DNA from: Desmonostoc geniculatum HA4340-LM1
Lineage (GTDB): Bacteria > Cyanobacteriota > Cyanobacteriia > Cyanobacteriales > Nostocaceae
Assembly: GCA_019359545.1 (NCBI GenBank)
Contig: JAHHHB010000027.1
Span: 1 to 64,000 of the forward strand
Reading direction: 5' to 3'
Length of the DNA: 64,000 bases
Shown here: piece by piece, positions 9,285 to 19,227 of the stretch
How the letters are laid out: each line of letters begins with the position of its first letter
Numbering within the stretch: position 1 is the first letter of the stretch
The notes under the pieces: generated by a model
Database searches by the model: none
The model's input: the letters and a program-made list of their open reading frames with translations, nothing else
What the model was told of the DNA's origin: nothing
Translations under genes and position numbers: made by a program

Positions 9285-9587
9285 ATGGATTGGCATCTTC
9301 TTGGACTGAGCTTTATTACAGTTTTTTTATCAGAATTAGGTGACAAAAGTCAGCTAGCAGCGATCGCACTTTCAGGGCGTTGTCAATCTCCGCGTGCTGT
9401 ATTTTTTGGCACAGCTTCAGCGCTAATATTGACAAGCCTTTTGGGAGCATTAGCAGGGGGAGCAGTGTCAGAATTATTACCTACACGTTTGATGAAAGCG
9501 ATCGCTGCTGTGGGATTTGCTATCCTCGCTGCACGTCTACTTTTGTTTAACAATGAACCATCATCTGATTCTGAACAAACACCTTAA
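9285..9587 (+). CDS. Half-size GDT1/TMEM165-family manganese exporter (second subunit)
   Basis: A 100-residue protein with a single GDT1 repeat carrying ELGDKSQLAAIAL in the first span and two further hydrophobic spans. It has the same layout as the preceding gene, without the polar N-terminal extension. The two signature motifs (EIGDKTQ and ELGDKSQ) supply the two halves of the ion site in fused relatives. A dimer of these half-proteins exporting Mn2+ out of the cytoplasm is the natural reading. ATG 9285 follows the repeat array directly. Confidence 0.87.
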   Translation: MDWHLLGLSFITVFLSELGDKSQLAAIALSGRCQSPRAVFFGTASALILTSLLGALAGGAVSELLPTRLMKAIAAVGFAILAARLLLFNNEPSSDSEQTP

Positions 9588-9591
9588 AGAA

Positions 9592-9876
9592 GAATTCAGA
9601 ACTCAGAATTCAGAATTCAGGAGCCAGAATCAATAGACCTCTTGCAAAAGTCCTTCTTTGCGTTCTCTTCTGGAGCGCCTCTGCGCCTCTGCGATGCAAG
9701 AGGTCTAATGTTCGTAGGGGATTAAGACCCATCACCTAGAAGCACTAAATCTATGATTTGACGGGGTTCCCTTAATTTCTCTCCCAGTTCTGAAGCGGCA
9801 AGATTTCAAATCAAATCACTCACTCAGACTGAAATTAATACTGAATTCTGAATTCTGAATTCTGACTCCTGAATTC
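9592..9876. repeat. GAATTC-type tandem repeats flanking an inverted repeat
   Basis: GAATTCAGAATTCAG runs lie at 9592-9622 and their complements at 9840-9873. Between them an inverted repeat joins TAGACCTCTTGCA (9632) to its complement ending at 9708. No gene is seen. A similar TAGACCTCTTGCA end recurs near 54760. Confidence 0.6.
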
Positions 9877-9880
9877 TTCC

Positions 9881-10807
9881 TTACAAAGGTTCCCACCCAG
9901 TTCCTTTGTAGCCGTATTGAAAAATTTCTGGGTGTAAAATTTCTGCCAAAATTTCTAGAGAGTCTACCAATCGCGGTCCTGGACGATTGAAGTAAGCATT
10001 GCCATCAGTGATGTAGACCCTACCAGCTTTGGTGGCGTGCAGTTTTTCCCATTCTGGAAGTTCAGTTAACAGCTGGGCTTCTTGGCGGGTGCGATTTAAA
10101 TCAAAGCCACAAGGCATAAAAACAATTACATCTGGATTACTAGCTATTAGTGTTTCCCAGGGTAAGTGGGGAGAAGGCTGACCTGCGACACTAAACAGGG
10201 ATTGCCCTCCTGCCAAGTTGACTAATTCCGGAATCCAATTTGCCGCTACCATCAAAGGATCGGTCCATTCGATGCAGGTGACGGTGGGCAGTTCATTTAA
10301 ACCAAGTCCTTGGATTTTTTGCTGACAAATTTTGACGCGAGCCTCTAAATTTTCTATGGCTTTTACTGAGTCTACGCCAAAGGTGTTGCCTACTCGCTCA
10401 ATGTCAGCACAAATATCTTGGAGAATGTTCGGTTGTAAAGAAATAATTTGGGGTTGGCTTTCAAGGAGTGTAGCAACTGCCTTTTCGACTTCGTGGAGGC
10501 TGACAGCACAGACATCACACTGGTCTTGGGTGAGAATGTGGGTAGGCTGCAACTGCTCTAAAACATCTGTTTTGATTTGATAGATACTGAGAGCAGATTG
10601 TAATAAATTGTTTACTTCATCGTGAATTTGGCTGCTGGAAGCATTAGAGTTGAGGCGTGCTTGGGTACAAATGGGGCGATTTTGGATTTCTGGGGGGTAA
10701 TCACATTCGTGCGATCGCCCTACAATAGCATTAACCAATCCTAAAGTCGCTAAAATCTCTGTTCCACCGGGAATTAGGGAAACAATTCTCACATTACTAT
10801 CTATCAT
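9881..10807 (-). CDS. BtuF-like cobalamin-binding protein
   Basis: A 308-residue protein of the helical-backbone substrate-binding fold. It starts RIVSLIPGGTEILATLGL and has GRSHECDYP, typical of the cobalamin-binding BtuF group (COG0614). Later come ILTQDQCDVCAVS and a C-terminal RPGPRLVDSLEILA. There is no signal peptide or lipobox, unlike secreted BtuF, so it may act in the cytoplasm or be exported another way. No btuC or btuD lies next to it. Substrate is inferred from family similarity only. Confidence 0.8.
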   Translation of the reverse strand: MIDSNVRIVSLIPGGTEILATLGLVNAIVGRSHECDYPPEIQNRPICTQARLNSNASSSQIHDEVNNLLQSALSIYQIKTDVLEQLQPTHILTQDQCDVCAVSLHEVEKAVATLLESQPQIISLQPNILQDICADIERVGNTFGVDSVKAIENLEARVKICQQKIQGLGLNELPTVTCIEWTDPLMVAANWIPELVNLAGGQSLFSVAGQPSPHLPWETLIASNPDVIVFMPCGFDLNRTRQEAQLLTELPEWEKLHATKAGRVYITDGNAYFNRPGPRLVDSLEILAEILHPEIFQYGYKGTGWEPL

Positions 10808-11479
10808 CGCTCTACCTTTGCAACAGCTACCATTAATTTAATTGTGACAAAATTCAAGTCATTAGGTATCTTTCTCTAGGGGAATTCAAGGGTTATTCTG
10901 GTAGTCAAAGAAGAGGATAAGCAGACAAGGGAAAAACCTCTAAGCGTTAATCCTTGCTTCAAACAAGGGCATATTCTACCGCGTTGCAAACAATCAAGGC
11001 AACAATTTTTCTTCTTCTCTAGAAATTAATTCTCTTTGTTGAAACCTTGTATACACAGGGTTTTTCCCCTTCTCTCCAACTCTCTCCCTCGCTTTGTGCC
11101 ATCGAGGTGAAAACAAACCAAGAATCCGAAGCTCAGGAATGGTATCCTTTGGTATCAAGGTAGCAATTATGGTGATTAAGTGATGTAATGATTACATTGG
11201 CTGTGCAAGCTAACTTTCAAAAATACTATACTACTTGATAGTTAAATTATTTTACATGCCAATTATGATTGATTGAGGCAAAAATGACTGGTATGAACTT
11301 ATAGAACTGATTGGCAAATTCTAGTTTGGAACTCATCATTCCAAAATCAGAAAATTTGATTAAAACAAATATAGTTTCCGGTTATGAAAAACCCTATGAA
11401 GTAATTGTAATTATACAAAGGCAGTTCTACTGTTCCCGTAGAACTGCGAGGCAAAATTATCTCTTCTTGAGGACAACTC
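10808..11479. other. Intergenic region upstream of the histidine kinase
   Basis: No gene is evident. A 62-codon frame (11311-11499) overlaps the kinase start and shows no family features. The sequence from 11150 to 11300 is AT-rich and probably holds the kinase promoter, though no clear boxes stand out. Confidence 0.5.
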
Positions 11480-13237
11480 ATGCAGGTGGTCGCGGCTAGA
11501 AATATCACAGTGTATAATCAAGCCCAAGAGGGTTTACAAATCAGAGAAGATAGTCGGCGAAAACAAAGCCAGACCTTGGTGCAACTAGCAAGGAGTAAGA
11601 CATTCCAGCAAGGTAATCTAAATGCAGCCCTAAGGGAAATCACAGAAACTGCTGCTCGGACGCTGTTAGTGGAGCGAGTCGGGGTGTGGTTATATAATCA
11701 AGAACGTTCAAAAATGGAATGCATCGATTTATACGATGTCAATACCAGGGAGCATACCTTTGGTAGTTCGCTTTTAAAAACAAATTATCCTGTTTATTTT
11801 CAAGCTTTAGAAAACGAACGTAGCATTGCCGCAGATGATGCTAGAAACGATATCAGAACTCAAGAATTATCAGAGTCTTATCTTTCTATTTTTGGCATCA
11901 CATCCCTGCTGGATGCACCAATTTGGTTAGAGGGGCATTTGGTGGGGGTAGTCTGTCACGAACACATAGGCAAAGGTCGCCAATGGACTTTGGAAGAAGA
12001 AACTTTTGCTGGCTCAATTGCAGATTTTGTGACCTTGGCTATAGAAGCGAGCCAGCGAAATGCTGCACAGGAAGCACTGCGACAGAGCGAAGCCCAATTT
12101 CGGGCGATTTTTGAGTGTTCTTCTATCGGCATTGCACTTATAGATATGAAAGCCCAGATAGTGGATACTAATGTGGCGCTGTGCGAGACTTTAGGATATA
12201 GCCGAGAAGAATTACACGGCAAACGCTTTACAAATTACCTTTGCACACAAAAAGGCGATTTAGAGATTTACAAACAATTGGTGTCGGGAATTCGCACAAA
12301 TTTCGGGAAAACTTTAAGGGTTGAAGTTAAGGAACAACCGACAGATAGACATCGTATTGAAATGGAAAGACGCTGCCTGCATCAAGATGGTAGCTTGCTT
12401 TGGACTCATATCTCTGTTTCTGTCATTCCAGACAGCAATGGTCAACCTGAGTTTTTTCTGGCGATGATTGAGGACATTACTGAGCGCAAGCAAACAGAGT
12501 TGAAACTACGTGCTTCCCAAGAAGCAGCAGAAGCAGCCAGTCGAGCAAAAAGTGAATTTTTAGCAACCATGAGCCACGAACTGCGGACGCCTCTGAATGC
12601 GATTATGGGCTTATCGCAATTGCTACAACAAGAAATAGTTGGCTCTCTCAATGAAAAACAGAAGGAATATATCAGTTGTATATACAGTAGTGGTGAACAG
12701 TTACTGGCAGTGATTAACGATATCCTGGACTTGTCTAAGGTAGAAGCAGGCAAAGAAGAATTGTTACTTTTAGCTTTGCCAGTGTCAGAAATATGTAACT
12801 ATGCTATATCGACAGTGCGCGATCGCGCCTTAGAAAAGGGATTGCGACTCACATGTGAAATTGACCCAACAGCAGATACTTGCATTGCTGATGAACGGCG
12901 CATCAAACAAATGCTACTTAATCTGCTCAGCAACGCTGTTAAATTCACCCCAGCCGGTGACGTATCGCTGGTAGTAAAAAAACTACCGCAAGGGATGAAA
13001 TTTATAGTTTCAGATACTGGAATTGGTATTGACTCAAGTCAGTTTAAATTTCTATTTCAACCGTTTAAACAGCTTGATAGTCGGTTAAATCGACAGTATG
13101 AAGGCACGGGTTTGGGTTTAGCTTTGACACGCAAATTAGCCCGTTTGCACGGTGGAGATGTGAATGTTAAATCCACTTTGGGAGAAGGTAGCGAGTTTAC
13201 TTTGTTTCTACCAAATCGCCCTACGCGTCTCTCTTAG
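11480..13237 (+). CDS. GAF-PAS sensor histidine kinase
   Basis: The product has 585 residues and no membrane span, so it is likely cytoplasmic. Order: GAF domain (about 30-195), PAS/PAC domain (about 205-335), short coiled coil, HisKA with SHELRTPLNA (His near 366), then HATPase with LLNLLSNAVKFTP (N box), VSDTGIGID (G1) and GTGLGLALTRKLA (G2). GAGG lies a few bases before ATG 11480, and an in-frame stop is just upstream. No response regulator is adjacent, so it is an orphan kinase. The ligand or signal is unknown. Confidence 0.92.
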   Translation: MQVVAARNITVYNQAQEGLQIREDSRRKQSQTLVQLARSKTFQQGNLNAALREITETAARTLLVERVGVWLYNQERSKMECIDLYDVNTREHTFGSSLLKTNYPVYFQALENERSIAADDARNDIRTQELSESYLSIFGITSLLDAPIWLEGHLVGVVCHEHIGKGRQWTLEEETFAGSIADFVTLAIEASQRNAAQEALRQSEAQFRAIFECSSIGIALIDMKAQIVDTNVALCETLGYSREELHGKRFTNYLCTQKGDLEIYKQLVSGIRTNFGKTLRVEVKEQPTDRHRIEMERRCLHQDGSLLWTHISVSVIPDSNGQPEFFLAMIEDITERKQTELKLRASQEAAEAASRAKSEFLATMSHELRTPLNAIMGLSQLLQQEIVGSLNEKQKEYISCIYSSGEQLLAVINDILDLSKVEAGKEELLLLALPVSEICNYAISTVRDRALEKGLRLTCEIDPTADTCIADERRIKQMLLNLLSNAVKFTPAGDVSLVVKKLPQGMKFIVSDTGIGIDSSQFKFLFQPFKQLDSRLNRQYEGTGLGLALTRKLARLHGGDVNVKSTLGEGSEFTLFLPNRPTRLS

Positions 13238-13252
13238 GAGAAGTTTTGAATT

Positions 13253-13285
13253 AAAAAAGGTGGGAAAAACCCCACCTAATTTTAT
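13253..13285. terminator. Bidirectional terminator between kinase and putA
   Basis: The stem AGGTGGG/CCCACCT with a six-base loop is flanked by A-run on the left and TAATTTT on the right. It sits between convergent genes and could serve both. Confidence 0.75.
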
Positions 13286-13288
13286 ACT

Positions 13289-16270
13289 TTAATCAGCTCC
13301 ATCAATTGGTGCAAAACCTTGACGTTGAATATTTTCTGTGATTGCGCGTGGTTCCAGGAATTGCAGTAGGTAATCAGGGCCTCCAGCTTTAGAACCGACT
13401 CCTGAAAGTTTGAATCCACCAAAGGGTTGCCGTGCAACTATAGCACCTGTGATGGTGCGGTTGATGTACAAATTCCCGACTTCAAATTCTGTCTGCGCCT
13501 GTTGAATATGGGAAGGCGTTCGAGAATAAAGTCCTCCAGTCAAGGCGTAGTTAGTCCCGTTGGCGACTGCTAAGGCTTCCTGGAAATCTTTGATGCGAAT
13601 TACCGCCAGCACCGGCCCAAAAATTTCTTGCTGGGAAATTACCGCATTTGGTGATACTTCAGTAAAAATCACAGGGCCGATAAAATATCCATGTTCCGGT
13701 GATGGTAACTCCAAGGCCAGTTGTGATTCTGCCTTACCCTTCTCAATATACTCTCGAATGCGATCGCGGGCATTGGCATCAATTACCGGGCCAACTTGGG
13801 TACTCGGTAACTCTGCTTCCCCAATGTTCAGAGATTTAGTCGCTTCCACCAACCGCTGTACAAAGGCATCATAAATCGGTTGCAGCACAATCACCCGCGA
13901 ACAAGCAGAACACTTTTGTCCGCTGTAACCAAAAGCTGACTGCACTACGCCGACAACTGCTTGGTCTAAATCAGCACTTTCATCGACAATAATTGCATTT
14001 TTGCCGCCCATTTCCGCAATTACTCGCTTCATGTGCTTTTGTCCAGGTTTTAGCGTTGCCGCATCTGCGTAAATTCTACATCCTACTTCCTGAGAACCCG
14101 TAAAAGCAATTACATGAGTATCTGGATGATTTACCAAATAAGCCCCGACTTGGGAACCCTTACCAGACACGTATTGAAATACACCTTTAGGAAAACCAGC
14201 ATCGATCAAGATTTCTGTGAATTTTGCGGTAATTACAGAAGATGTTTCCGCAGGTTTGAGGAGAGTACAATTACCGGAAACCAAGGCTGCAACAGTCATT
14301 CCACAGGCGATCGCCAGCGGAAAATTCCAAGGAGAAATCACCACAGCAATTCCCCGTGGCTGGTAAATATAACGATTAGTCTCACCAGGTATGTCGTAAA
14401 TCACACCTTTATCTAACCGTTCTATTTCATCAGCGTAGTAGCGACAAAAATCTATCGCCTCAGAAACCTCTCCATCAGCTTCCTTAACAGGTTTCCCAAC
14501 TTCCAAAACCATCCAAGCGGAAAGTTCAGCGCGGCGTTCTTCCATCAAATCAGCCGCTTTTCGCAAAATCCTAGCGCGTTCCCCAACTGGTGTTTTCCGC
14601 CACCCAGGAAACGCCGCCTTCGCAGCTTGCATCGCCTCTTCGGCTTGTTCAACACTAATTAATCCGACTTTCCCAACTACCTCACTAAAATTAGAAGGAT
14701 TGAGAGAATCAACAAATTCCCGTGTATTAACATACTCCCCATTAATCAACGGCAAATAAGTTCTACCCAACTCTTGACGAACCCTTTGAAAAGCTTCCGC
14801 CGCCTTCCTTCTCCCCTCATCCTCAGCATAATCCGTATCCGCCGCCCCAACAAAACTCCCTTCTTCTTGGCGACTTTGCGCCTTTGCGTGAGATACATCC
14901 ACAACTGGCGCCGCCAACAACTCCTCAATCGGTCGATTTTCCAAATTTTGCCTTAAAAAAGAACTATTAGCCGTATTTTCCAACAATCGCCGAATCAAAT
15001 ACGCCATTCCAGGCAATAATTCACCGTAAGGACAGTAAACTCTAACCCGATAACCCCTATCAACCAACGCCTTGGCGACTTTATCACCCATCCCGTAGAG
15101 GACTTGCAACTCAAAGCGACGGCGGGGGACATTTAAACTTTCGGCTATAGCAATGGCACGAGCGTGCGATCGCACATTATGGCTACCAATGGCAGAATAA
15201 ACATATTGATGATTTTCTAGCAATAACTGAGTGATAGTTTCAAAATTAGCATCAGTTGCCGCTTTATCATTGTAAACTGGCTGTAGCCAATGCTTCTGCG
15301 CTGCTTTAATAGTTTCTTGATCCCAATATGCACCCTTCACCAAACGAATTGTCAGGGGATAACCGCGCTGTTTTAACCAAGAAATCAAGTTTTTAACATC
15401 TTCTTCGCTATCACGCAGATATGCTTGGATTGTGATGCCAATATCTGTACGTTGCCGAAACTCTTCTTCTAGTAACAGTTTTTTCAAGATATTCAGAGTT
15501 ATGTCCTTATAGGCATACTGTTCCATATCAAAATGCACAGCTGCGCCTAATTCTTTAGCACGACGTAAGAGAATACGAATGCGATCGCTAACTCGTTCTT
15601 CACTACCTTTAGCATCTAATGGGTCAAATTGCGAATAAAACGCCGTTAACTTCACAGAAACCTGAACTTTTGGAAGCGGTTCGCCATCTGCCTCATCAAT
15701 CGCCGGTATGACTGTCCAATTCTTTGAAGCTTCCACCAATTGTTGCATTAATTCTAGATAGCGTTCTAGATAAGATTGCGCTTCCGCTTCAGTAATTACC
15801 GCTTCACCAAGTAAATCAATGGTGAAAGCCATTTTTTCTTTTCGCAGCCGTTCAACTGTTTTGATGACTTGTTTAATATTTTCCCCAGAAATATATTTAT
15901 GAGCAAGAGTTTCAACCGCTGTACCAACGGTTGTAGCAGCAACTTGTCCTGGTACAGAATCGGGGTTAGCAAAGTTTAACATTCCCTTCAAAGCTGACGG
16001 TAATTCTACAGACTCATCACCTAAATATTCTTGTAAATGAGAGGCAATTTCTGATTTACTGTGCAAAGCAGGTAGGGTATCTATAAACCGAAATAATTGC
16101 ACCCGCAACCCAGGATTACTCATTGCCCAAGCTAGTAATTTATCATCCCAGCGCATTTGATCTCGCAGGGAAGCAAAAAACGAACGATTTTCTTGGGTAG
16201 CTGCTAGAAGTTGTTTAGCAATTTCTTGGGTTTTAGCTTCGTAGGTGCTTGTTTGTACTTGTAATACCAC
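13289..16270 (-). CDS. putA: Bifunctional proline dehydrogenase / glutamate-semialdehyde dehydrogenase
   Basis: This enzyme oxidises proline to glutamate in two steps. The N-terminal half (about 120-450) is a FAD-binding proline dehydrogenase barrel with RLVKGAYWD and the late RRRFELQVLYGMG. The C-terminal half (about 515-985) is an aldehyde dehydrogenase with ISPWNFPLAIACG, FTGSQEVG, the catalytic-cysteine block GQKCSACSR and GPVLAVIR. Length 993 residues suits the short PutA type without the DNA-binding domain. The linker at residues 459-469 (HAKAQSRQEE) is encoded by a known-looking intergenic repeat (14863-14896). Confidence 0.93.
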   Translation of the reverse strand: MVLQVQTSTYEAKTQEIAKQLLAATQENRSFFASLRDQMRWDDKLLAWAMSNPGLRVQLFRFIDTLPALHSKSEIASHLQEYLGDESVELPSALKGMLNFANPDSVPGQVAATTVGTAVETLAHKYISGENIKQVIKTVERLRKEKMAFTIDLLGEAVITEAEAQSYLERYLELMQQLVEASKNWTVIPAIDEADGEPLPKVQVSVKLTAFYSQFDPLDAKGSEERVSDRIRILLRRAKELGAAVHFDMEQYAYKDITLNILKKLLLEEEFRQRTDIGITIQAYLRDSEEDVKNLISWLKQRGYPLTIRLVKGAYWDQETIKAAQKHWLQPVYNDKAATDANFETITQLLLENHQYVYSAIGSHNVRSHARAIAIAESLNVPRRRFELQVLYGMGDKVAKALVDRGYRVRVYCPYGELLPGMAYLIRRLLENTANSSFLRQNLENRPIEELLAAPVVDVSHAKAQSRQEEGSFVGAADTDYAEDEGRRKAAEAFQRVRQELGRTYLPLINGEYVNTREFVDSLNPSNFSEVVGKVGLISVEQAEEAMQAAKAAFPGWRKTPVGERARILRKAADLMEERRAELSAWMVLEVGKPVKEADGEVSEAIDFCRYYADEIERLDKGVIYDIPGETNRYIYQPRGIAVVISPWNFPLAIACGMTVAALVSGNCTLLKPAETSSVITAKFTEILIDAGFPKGVFQYVSGKGSQVGAYLVNHPDTHVIAFTGSQEVGCRIYADAATLKPGQKHMKRVIAEMGGKNAIIVDESADLDQAVVGVVQSAFGYSGQKCSACSRVIVLQPIYDAFVQRLVEATKSLNIGEAELPSTQVGPVIDANARDRIREYIEKGKAESQLALELPSPEHGYFIGPVIFTEVSPNAVISQQEIFGPVLAVIRIKDFQEALAVANGTNYALTGGLYSRTPSHIQQAQTEFEVGNLYINRTITGAIVARQPFGGFKLSGVGSKAGGPDYLLQFLEPRAITENIQRQGFAPIDGAD

Positions 16271-16339
16271 TGATAATAAACTCCTTAATCAAGGCAAGGC
16301 TTTTTGCACAAAGCCTGTGTCTTCTATTTTGACGCTTTA

Positions 16340-16455
16340 ATTATATTGGGGCATGGGGCATTGGGCATGGGGATGAGGGAGATGGGGAGGTGGGGAGATG
16401 GGGTGAAAAACCAATGCCCAATGCCCAATACCCAATGCCCCATGCCCAATACCCT
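16340..16455. repeat. Tandem repeats forming a large imperfect inverted repeat
   Basis: GGGGCATTGGGCAT and GGGAGATGGGGAGGTGG runs are followed by their complements (CCCAATGCCCAATACCC). The arms could fold into one long hairpin between divergent genes. A 66-codon frame across it is repeat-coded and rejected. Confidence 0.75.
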
Positions 16456-16567
16456 ATTGAACCACTGACAAATGTTATCCTTTTGTTGATCTATTTTTAA
16501 CTTATCGGACAGATGTTGCAGCACAAGAGATTAGCTCAGTCATACTAAGAGTGGGGATAATAACGCT

Positions 16568-17212
16568 ATGTACACAGAAAACCTCACGTATATCTTATTT
16601 TCTAACTGGCAACGCACACTCGAACCTTTTGGCGTTGACGAAGTAGCGGCTGATAAAGCCTTTAGTCACTTGGTTGCAGCTTACTCTACCAGCGATCGCT
16701 ACTACCATACACTCAAACACATTCATCATGTTCTCAGCACAATTGAGATTTTACATGGCTACACAAACAACCTACCTGCTGTTCTACTTGCTGGCTGGTT
16801 TCACGATGTAGTCTATGACACTAAGGCTCAAGATAATGAAGAAAAAAGTGCAGACTATGCTTTTGAGTTGCTGAATAATTTGGGCATTCCGGAAAGTATC
16901 ATAGCTACCGTCACCCGCTTAATTCTGAACACTAAAAACCACCAAGCTGCGGTAGATGATTGTGATAGCCAAGTCCTACTTGATGCAGATTTAGCGATTT
17001 TGGCCACTAACTCAGTTGAATATCCAGAGTACTCTGATGCCATTCGCCAGGAATATGCCTGGGTGCCAGAAGCAGAATATATCGTAGCACGCCGACAGTT
17101 TTTACAAGGATTTTTACAGCGGCCGGGTATCTACTTTACACCTTTAATGTTGGAATTTGCCGAACCATCTGCCCGCAATAATATCAAGAAAGAAATTCAG
17201 TCTTTAGGTTAA
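16568..17212 (+). CDS. HD-domain phosphohydrolase-like protein
   Basis: The 214-residue product matches the predicted metal-dependent HD phosphohydrolases of COG4339. It has YHTLKHIHHV near residue 46 (first metal His), the HD pair in WFHDVVYD (about 77-84), and DADLAILA near residue 140 (distal Asp). Such proteins are predicted to hydrolyse small phosphorylated compounds, but the substrate is unknown. It is monocistronic with no obvious partner. ATG 16568 is the first start after the repeat. Confidence 0.85.
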   Translation: MYTENLTYILFSNWQRTLEPFGVDEVAADKAFSHLVAAYSTSDRYYHTLKHIHHVLSTIEILHGYTNNLPAVLLAGWFHDVVYDTKAQDNEEKSADYAFELLNNLGIPESIIATVTRLILNTKNHQAAVDDCDSQVLLDADLAILATNSVEYPEYSDAIRQEYAWVPEAEYIVARRQFLQGFLQRPGIYFTPLMLEFAEPSARNNIKKEIQSLG

Positions 17213-17582
17213 ATCTTAAATAGTAAATCTTAACTAGTACAGCGCGGCGCAAATCAACAACCCATTCCAAATCAAGGAAACAGTTACGCTGTATTGATTT
17301 TGACTTTTGACTTCACGGCGGTAATGGGGTGCGTTATGGCTTTGCTATCACGCACTATCTTATTTAGAATACTGATTTAGTATTCAGTGCCAAATTATAA
17401 TATCATCGCCTGTTTGCAAAAAATTGAAATTTCTAATTAATAGCGATCGCACTCACCATACTTGACACTTGTTCTAATTAATGCATCTAAGTGTATTGAC
17501 AATGCTCGTATTTTCATCAGACTATCTAAGTGTTTCTCACATTATAAACAAAATTTGAAGTTATCAAAGTGAAATCGTTTGA
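17213..17582. other. Non-coding interval with weak repeat remains
   Basis: No gene is seen. A fragment reading GGGGTGCGTTATGGC near 17328 resembles the interior of family A elements but lacks the ends. One GCGATCGC octamer is at 17445. Confidence 0.5.
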
Positions 17583-18404
17583 CTAAAATCCAAAATTGGT
17601 ATAAGCCGACTTTAATTTTTGCAGAAAATTAAGCATGGCTGAAACTACAGCATCTGAAGACTCAATCAAGAAGCCATGACCACCACGGTCGATAACTACA
17701 AGTTCAGCGTTGGGAATACCTTGAGCAAGTTGCTGGGAAAACTTCAGTGGAGTCAGAATGTCTTGTTTTCCAACCAAAACTAAGGTAGGACAATCAATTT
17801 GTTGGAGACGGTCTACTGTATCAAAGTCAAGCATGGCTCGGCTATGATGATAAAGTGAATGAGTCGCAGGTGGGAAGGGATATCTGATGGCAAATTCGAT
17901 GAGACCTTCAATCATTCCAGGAATCGAATAGAATGCATCTGTAAATATCCAAGGCAATACCATTTTTTCATAAAGTTTCAAGTCTACATAATTAAGAAGT
18001 TCGCCCCAAGTTTCGATAATGCTATTGAAGAATTCATCACCTTTTGCCAAAGATGAAAGTAGCATCAGACTTTGTACTTTTTTGGGGTATGCTAACGCTA
18101 GCTCTTGGGCAATTTGGCCACCCATTGAATGACCTGCTAAATGCACCTTGTCAATCCCGATGCGATCCAATAATGCTGCAATATCACCAGCCATTTCTTT
18201 GATACTATAGGGGTTTTGGGGAGCAGAACTTCGCCCCATACCTCGGTTGTCTAAGCGAATAACTTGATAATGCGAAATTAACGATGGCATAATCAGCGAC
18301 CAATAAGCATGATCGCAAAAAAAGCCAGCTATTAATAGCAAAGGCTCACCTGTTCCCTTTATGTCATAGAACAAATCAATTCCGTTAATTTGAACCTTTG
18401 GCAT
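17583..18404 (-). CDS. Alpha/beta-fold hydrolase
   Basis: The product is 273 residues from the ATG that gives MPKVQINGIDLFYD, the usual N-terminus of this group; a longer frame reaches 18455. It has LDNRGMGRSSAP, the nucleophile elbow GHSMGGQ (Ser), an acid in VGKQDILTP, and the catalytic His in RGGHGFLIE. The layout suits 3-oxoadipate enol-lactonase-like or general esterases; the substrate is not determined. The AhpD-like gene lies 119 bases upstream on the same strand, which could reflect joint transcription. Confidence 0.88.
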   Translation of the reverse strand: MPKVQINGIDLFYDIKGTGEPLLLIAGFFCDHAYWSLIMPSLISHYQVIRLDNRGMGRSSAPQNPYSIKEMAGDIAALLDRIGIDKVHLAGHSMGGQIAQELALAYPKKVQSLMLLSSLAKGDEFFNSIIETWGELLNYVDLKLYEKMVLPWIFTDAFYSIPGMIEGLIEFAIRYPFPPATHSLYHHSRAMLDFDTVDRLQQIDCPTLVLVGKQDILTPLKFSQQLAQGIPNAELVVIDRGGHGFLIESSDAVVSAMLNFLQKLKSAYTNFGF

Positions 18405-18523
18405 AGTCAATAATTCTATAAATGGCTGGTAACAATGGTAAAAATCAGCAAACAAGGTAAAACAAACAACAGAGCTTCTTAATATTTATGGGCATTATCT
18501 TTTTACTTTATGAGTAGGAATTT

Positions 18524-18916
18524 CTATGTTTTGAATCGTTCATCCACAGGAATCTGATAGCCGTTGGCGAGGCGATTGGTCATATTGGCAGTGGCAGCGA
18601 TCGCCATTACTTCCCCAAACATGGTATCATCCATACCCTTGGCACGCGCAGATGCTGTATGTGAAGCAATGCAATACTCGCAGCCATTTGTCGCACTCAC
18701 GGCGATATAAATCAGTTCGCGCATCAGTGGATCGATTTCACCGGGGCTAGTCATCACTTCTTTGACTGCTTGCCATGTTCGTTGCAAGGTGGGAGGATGG
18801 TTAGCTATAGCTTTCCAAAAATTATTGATATAGTCATTCTGACGTGTGGCGCGGATGTCGTCATACACTACACGCACTTCGTCGCTGGCTTCTTCGTACT
18901 CAATTAGCTTAGTCAT
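18524..18916 (-). CDS. AhpD-like / carboxymuconolactone decarboxylase family protein
   Basis: A 130-residue protein with the CMD fold. It carries CEYCIASH (a CxxC redox pair followed by His), preceded by MRELIYIAVSATNG. The CxxCxxxH arrangement is that of the peroxidase-type AhpD family rather than the true decarboxylase, so a thiol-disulphide or peroxide-handling role is likely. The start is ATG, with MTKLIEYEEAS typical of the family. It is upstream of the alpha/beta hydrolase on the same strand. Confidence 0.87.
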   Translation of the reverse strand: MTKLIEYEEASDEVRVVYDDIRATRQNDYINNFWKAIANHPPTLQRTWQAVKEVMTSPGEIDPLMRELIYIAVSATNGCEYCIASHTASARAKGMDDTMFGEVMAIAATANMTNRLANGYQIPVDERFKT

Positions 18917-19181
18917 ATTTCCATTGAATTTAGTTTCCCAATAAGTGGGAACACCTAAAATTGTAATATAGAGCGTCTTAACTAAGTACAGCTTTGCGTA
19001 AAATCGTGGGTAAATTGAGGGTTAAATTTTAGACGCATAGGCGCTTCTCTACGAGACGCTACGCGAACGCCTTCCCGTAGGGTAGGGGTGCAGAGGTAAG
19101 CACAGAGGAACGCAAAGAATTCGCTATAAATTAATGAAATGTTGTACTAAGAATAAAAGACCGATAATACAAAATCCGTAC
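18917..19181. other. Non-coding interval with interspersed repeat
   Basis: It contains the common Nostoc-type string CTACGAGACGCTACGCG and a GCACAGAGGAACGCAAAG run. A weak inverted pair links TAAGTACAGC (18980s) and GTTGTACTAA (19141). No gene is seen. Confidence 0.5.
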
Positions 19182-19224
19182 AAAAAATAATGGAGTACAA
19201 ACCGTAAAAGGTTCATACTCCATT
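19182..19224 (-). terminator. Terminator of rnpB
   Basis: On the minus strand, a stem of about 15 bp (AATGGAGTA...TACTCCATT with GAACC/GGTTT extending it) is followed at once by ATTTTTTG. It lies directly 3' of the RNase P RNA. Confidence 0.8.
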
Positions 19225-19227
19225 TTA

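Noticed and set aside
11311-11499. 62-codon frame ahead of the histidine kinase
   Set aside because: It ends inside the kinase start in another frame and lacks domain features or a ribosome site.
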